Positions 47,384 to 47,641 of a DNA stretch of 47,641 nt are shown here, piece by piece. The DNA comes from a virus. Below the pieces are notes generated by a model. It had not been told where the DNA came from and made no database searches. It worked only from the letters and a program-made list of their open reading frames with translations. Both the position numbers and the translations under genes were made by a program. Each line of letters starts with the position of its first letter. Position 1 is the first letter of the stretch. Where the stretch lies: the IMG/VR virus record IMGVR_UViG_3300046028_007825, positions 1 through 47,641 of that record; one strand, 5' to 3'.

Positions 47384-47641
47384 AGCTCCCAAATTAACCA
47401 GTGCTCAAAGAAATAACCTCGTTCTAGAGGTTAGTGAACTTGTATATGACTTAGATCAAAAAGCATTTTACGGTGGAGATGGCTCTGTATCTGGTGGCTT
47501 TTTAGTTGGTGCTACCTCCGGCTTTATTGTTGAAACAATTGAATTAACGCAACAAAATATAAATGATAAGTTTGTGACGCTTGCGCAAACACCCTTAATT
47601 CCTAGTGCTGTAATTGTTACTCCAGAGGGTGGAATATCTCA
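47370..47641 (+). CDS. Start of a further tail protein, cut by the window end
   Basis: ATG 47370 overlaps the previous gene by 14 bp and the frame is open to the last base (90 codons). IFKAPKLTSAQRNNLVLEVSELVYDLDQKAFYGGDG is typical of phage tail or fibre proteins with a DLDTxxxYxGDG-like strand; the rest is missing. Confidence 0.65.
   Translation, partial: MAIFKAPKLTSAQRNNLVLEVSELVYDLDQKAFYGGDGSVSGGFLVGATSGFIVETIELTQQNINDKFVTLAQTPLIPSAVIVTPEGGIS

Noticed and set aside
47588-47608. CACCCTTAATTCCTAG resembling the late motif
   Set aside because: Inside coding sequence with no gene start nearby; probably chance.

Overview
The window is part of an AT-rich tailed-phage genome. It carries a terminase, P22/N4-type portal, scaffold, coat and fibre genes, a phage replication and recombination set, and dozens of tightly packed small genes. 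No host chromosomal genes, rRNA, tRNA, CRISPR array or insertion sequence were seen. Consensus sigma70 promoters with 17-bp spacers, a lipoprotein signal, sigma54-type -24/-12 elements, a PhaR-like domain and delta-60-type beta-propeller repeats suggest a Gram-negative, sigma54-bearing host. The host cannot be named from the sequence.

Layout. Bases 1-27,214 are almost entirely minus strand (early/middle genes). From left to right, against transcription, they hold: a partial Mom/GNAT-like acyltransferase; a family A DNA polymerase; an AEP-type primase-like protein; a DnaB/RecA-type helicase; an ERF annealing protein; a PD-(D/E)XK nuclease; a small lipoprotein; a B12-dependent (class II) ribonucleotide reductase; an SLT transglycosylase-like protein; a MoxR AAA+ ATPase with a metallopeptidase/VWA partner; and a long accessory region (14.6-27.2 kb) of small proteins. 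The accessory region includes a PhaR-N domain protein, a Gp88-family protein, a DUF932 protein, winged-helix and zinc-finger proteins, and several single-pass membrane microproteins. Bases 27,361 to the end are plus strand (late genes): a virion-associated module with HExxH and kinase-like proteins, terminase, portal, tiny basic proteins, scaffold, major coat, two large fibre proteins, a Gly-rich adhesin, a tail chaperone, a holin-like protein and further tail proteins.

Regulation visible in the sequence. (1) Early minus-strand operons start at sigma70 promoters; six of these carry a shared TTGACGCAW element placed either at -35 or inside the spacer. (2) Late plus-strand transcription units each begin with a phage-specific CACCCTTATAnTA-type motif (six copies). 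(3) A 2-kb island (22.3-24.5 kb), largely non-coding, holds eleven GG-N10-GC elements close to the sigma54 consensus; three pairs face each other with exactly 2 bp between them, and three sit in tandem at 25-26 bp intervals. Next to them are G/C homopolymers (C9 and G16).

A second unexpected pattern is a recurrent C-terminal peptide, roughly L-S-S-L-E-x-E-L-L, on about 20 otherwise different small minus-strand proteins, many of which look like small beta-barrels. In many of them the tail codons also carry the Shine-Dalgarno and ATGA stop/start overlap for the next gene. Several members keep the peptide without that arrangement and with different codons, so the peptide itself appears to be selected.
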